Source: Epiperipatus broadwayi
Taxonomy: Eukaryota > Onychophora > Udeonychophora > Euonychophora > Peripatidae
Assembly: GCA_028023455.1 (NCBI GenBank)
Contig: JAQFVV010013080.1
Location: 62,001-126,000 of the forward strand
DNA length: 64,000 bases
Reading direction: 5' to 3'
This document shows, piece by piece, positions 62,682-64,000 of the stretch; position 1 is the first letter of the stretch; the number at the start of each line of letters is the position of its first letter. Made by a program: the position numbers and the translations under genes. The notes beneath the pieces were generated by a model. It searched no databases and was not told the origin of the DNA. It was given only the letters and a program-made list of their open reading frames with translations.

Positions 62682-62924
62682 ATAGGGGGTTACTTCTATA
62701 TATATAATATTTTTTTATTTAATATCAATAACTTATTTTCCTTTTTATTAAATGCTTAGCTTGTTGAATTAAAAATATTTAGATTCTCTTTCTATTTACT
62801 AAAGCTCACCTATCCTGTTAAGTCCTTATACTTCTAATGATTATTCTTTTTTATATTATCATTATCACATACTTGTATTATCTAGATATGTAATTGATCT
62901 GTAGTCAAACTAGGCCTTGCATCA
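62682..62924. other. AT-rich spacer
   Basis: The rRNA match stops at CATCTAAT, and the expected continuation is replaced by ATAGGGGGTTACTTC and A/T sequence. No feature seen. Confidence 0.5.
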
Positions 62925-63730
62925 TGAAAAGTATTTCAGTTTGTATAGATATAAATTTGCATCTAGATCTTAGGATCTAATGCAACCCTCTAGCAACCAC
63001 CTTTTATCTCTACTTAACTACAAAACTATGGGAATGAAATTGAAAACACAAAATATTTTCAATCTAAGCTCAATAGCTTATATAGTCATATGGGTCTGAA
63101 CTCAGTTCAGCACCCATACATTTTGGTGTTTTTGGCTTTTTTACAACCATAGCCACCACTATCCTATTAGGCAGGATTGGTGTTAAACCATTAAGCATCA
63201 CGTGATCACATCTCCTATACTAGCACATTAATTGTTGATAAACAGAGCAAAACTCTCCATACAGTATTGCCACCTGTTCTAAACAGAGTAATCAATGGAT
63301 GCCAGAAGGCTTGTGCATAAAATCCCTATCTCAATATCCCAGACTAGTTTCTGGCTTGTGGCCTTCGTCAGTGAGGAGCTTTGGATCTGAGCACTGCATC
63401 TAGATCTTAGGATCTAATGCAACCCTCTAGCAACCACCTTTTATCTTTACTTAACTACAAAACTATGAGAATGAAATTGAAAGCACAAAAAATATTTTCA
63501 ATCTAAGCTCATAGTTTTGTAGTTAAATAGAGATAAAAGGTGGTAAGATCTAGAAAAATATTTTCAGATCCAAAGCTCCTCACTGACAAAGGCCACAAGC
63601 CAGAAACTAGTCTGGGGATATTGGATGAGTAGGCATTAGATAGGGATTTTATGCACAAGCCTTCTGGCATTTATTAATTACTCTGTTTAGCACAGGTGGC
63701 AATACTGTATGGAGAGTTTGCTCTGTTCTA
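62925..63730. repeat. Hairpin-array repeat family H1, locus C
   Basis: A partial forward unit (about 62955-63240, from GCATCTAGATCTTAGGATCT through GTTCAGCACCCATACATTTT to ATCACGTGATCACA) leads directly into a second unit at 63245 (AGCAAAACTCTCCATACAGT). That unit turns back at about 63490-63510 (AACTACAAAACTATGAG / CTCATAGTTTTGTAGTT) and ends with the mirrored TACTGTATGGAGAGTTTGCT at 63722. The second part is a ~480-bp palindrome with arms of ~235 bp and few mismatches, the best preserved of this family. Confidence 0.85.
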
Positions 63731-64000
63731 TTTCTATTTAAAGTTTTTAGCTTTATTCACCTCCACATTTGATTCAATTCTTCTCATAGGAGCAATAACA
63801 AATCATCGTGTTTCTTCACAAGAAACATTTAACATGACTGATATACATTGTTTTCTAATATCAAGCTGTTGGTGCTAATCTTTTAATTCCTTAGATGAAT
63901 AAAAAACAGTTCACTATTCTGATATACCTATGATAGATCTCTAATCTTCCTTCACTGGTGCTAATGATAACTTGTTACCACAACTTAAATTTCCTGTATC
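63731..64000. other. AT-rich window end, no gene seen
   Basis: No supported feature. Confidence 0.5.

Overview
The window looks like gene-poor, strongly AT-rich nuclear DNA from an invertebrate animal. The signs are long A/T homopolymers, no operon-like reading frames, several classes of animal non-LTR retrotransposon, a Penelope-like element, tRNA-derived SINEs with poly(A) tails, and a piece of animal-type 28S rRNA. The species cannot be named from sequence alone. A lophotrochozoan such as a cephalopod or an arachnid-like genome would fit, but this is a guess. I found no convincing host protein-coding gene, tRNA gene or CRISPR array. Nearly every short open frame is chance or a shard of a transposon.

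Layout. 0.9-3.7 kb is a decayed, near full-length RTE-type LINE (+). 6.2-7.6 kb is a purine-rich unassigned remnant. 11.9-15.4 kb is the best preserved element: a young LTR retrotransposon on the minus strand with two ~1.38 kb LTRs that are almost identical, a 4-bp target duplication, a clear primer-binding site, and only ~0.75 kb of interior without gag-pol. 15.7-24 kb is mostly featureless. 24-28 kb has a hairpin repeat, two kinds of tRNA-derived SINE and a nested fold-back element. 33.8-35.5 kb is a large inverted/direct repeat cluster. 37.9-39.5 kb is a tandem-plus-inverted array interrupted by a small element with 40-bp terminal inverted repeats. 41.9-46.2 kb is a decayed LINE (+) that has received a Penelope-like element on the opposite strand and a short SINE. 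47.0-48.0 kb is a second fragment of the same LINE family. 51.6-52.0 kb is a palindrome. 53.4-54.6 and 62.9-63.7 kb are further tandem/inverted hairpin arrays. 57.3-58.1 kb is the C-terminal remnant of a Jockey/CR1-like LINE (-). 59.3-62.2 kb holds two RTE copies facing away from each other, with both 5' ends outermost, and the right one abuts a 474-bp 28S rRNA pseudogene fragment.

The elements do not form a pathway. They are a stratigraphy: old LINEs, then younger insertions into them (Penelope, SINEs, fold-back units), then the recent LTR element. The most unusual signals are (i) two apparently related hairpin-array families built from ~400-bp units, (ii) a SINE that is little more than a tRNA plus a short tail and poly(A), (iii) the compact LTR element with mostly CpG-type LTR differences, and (iv) the mirrored RTE/28S chimera.
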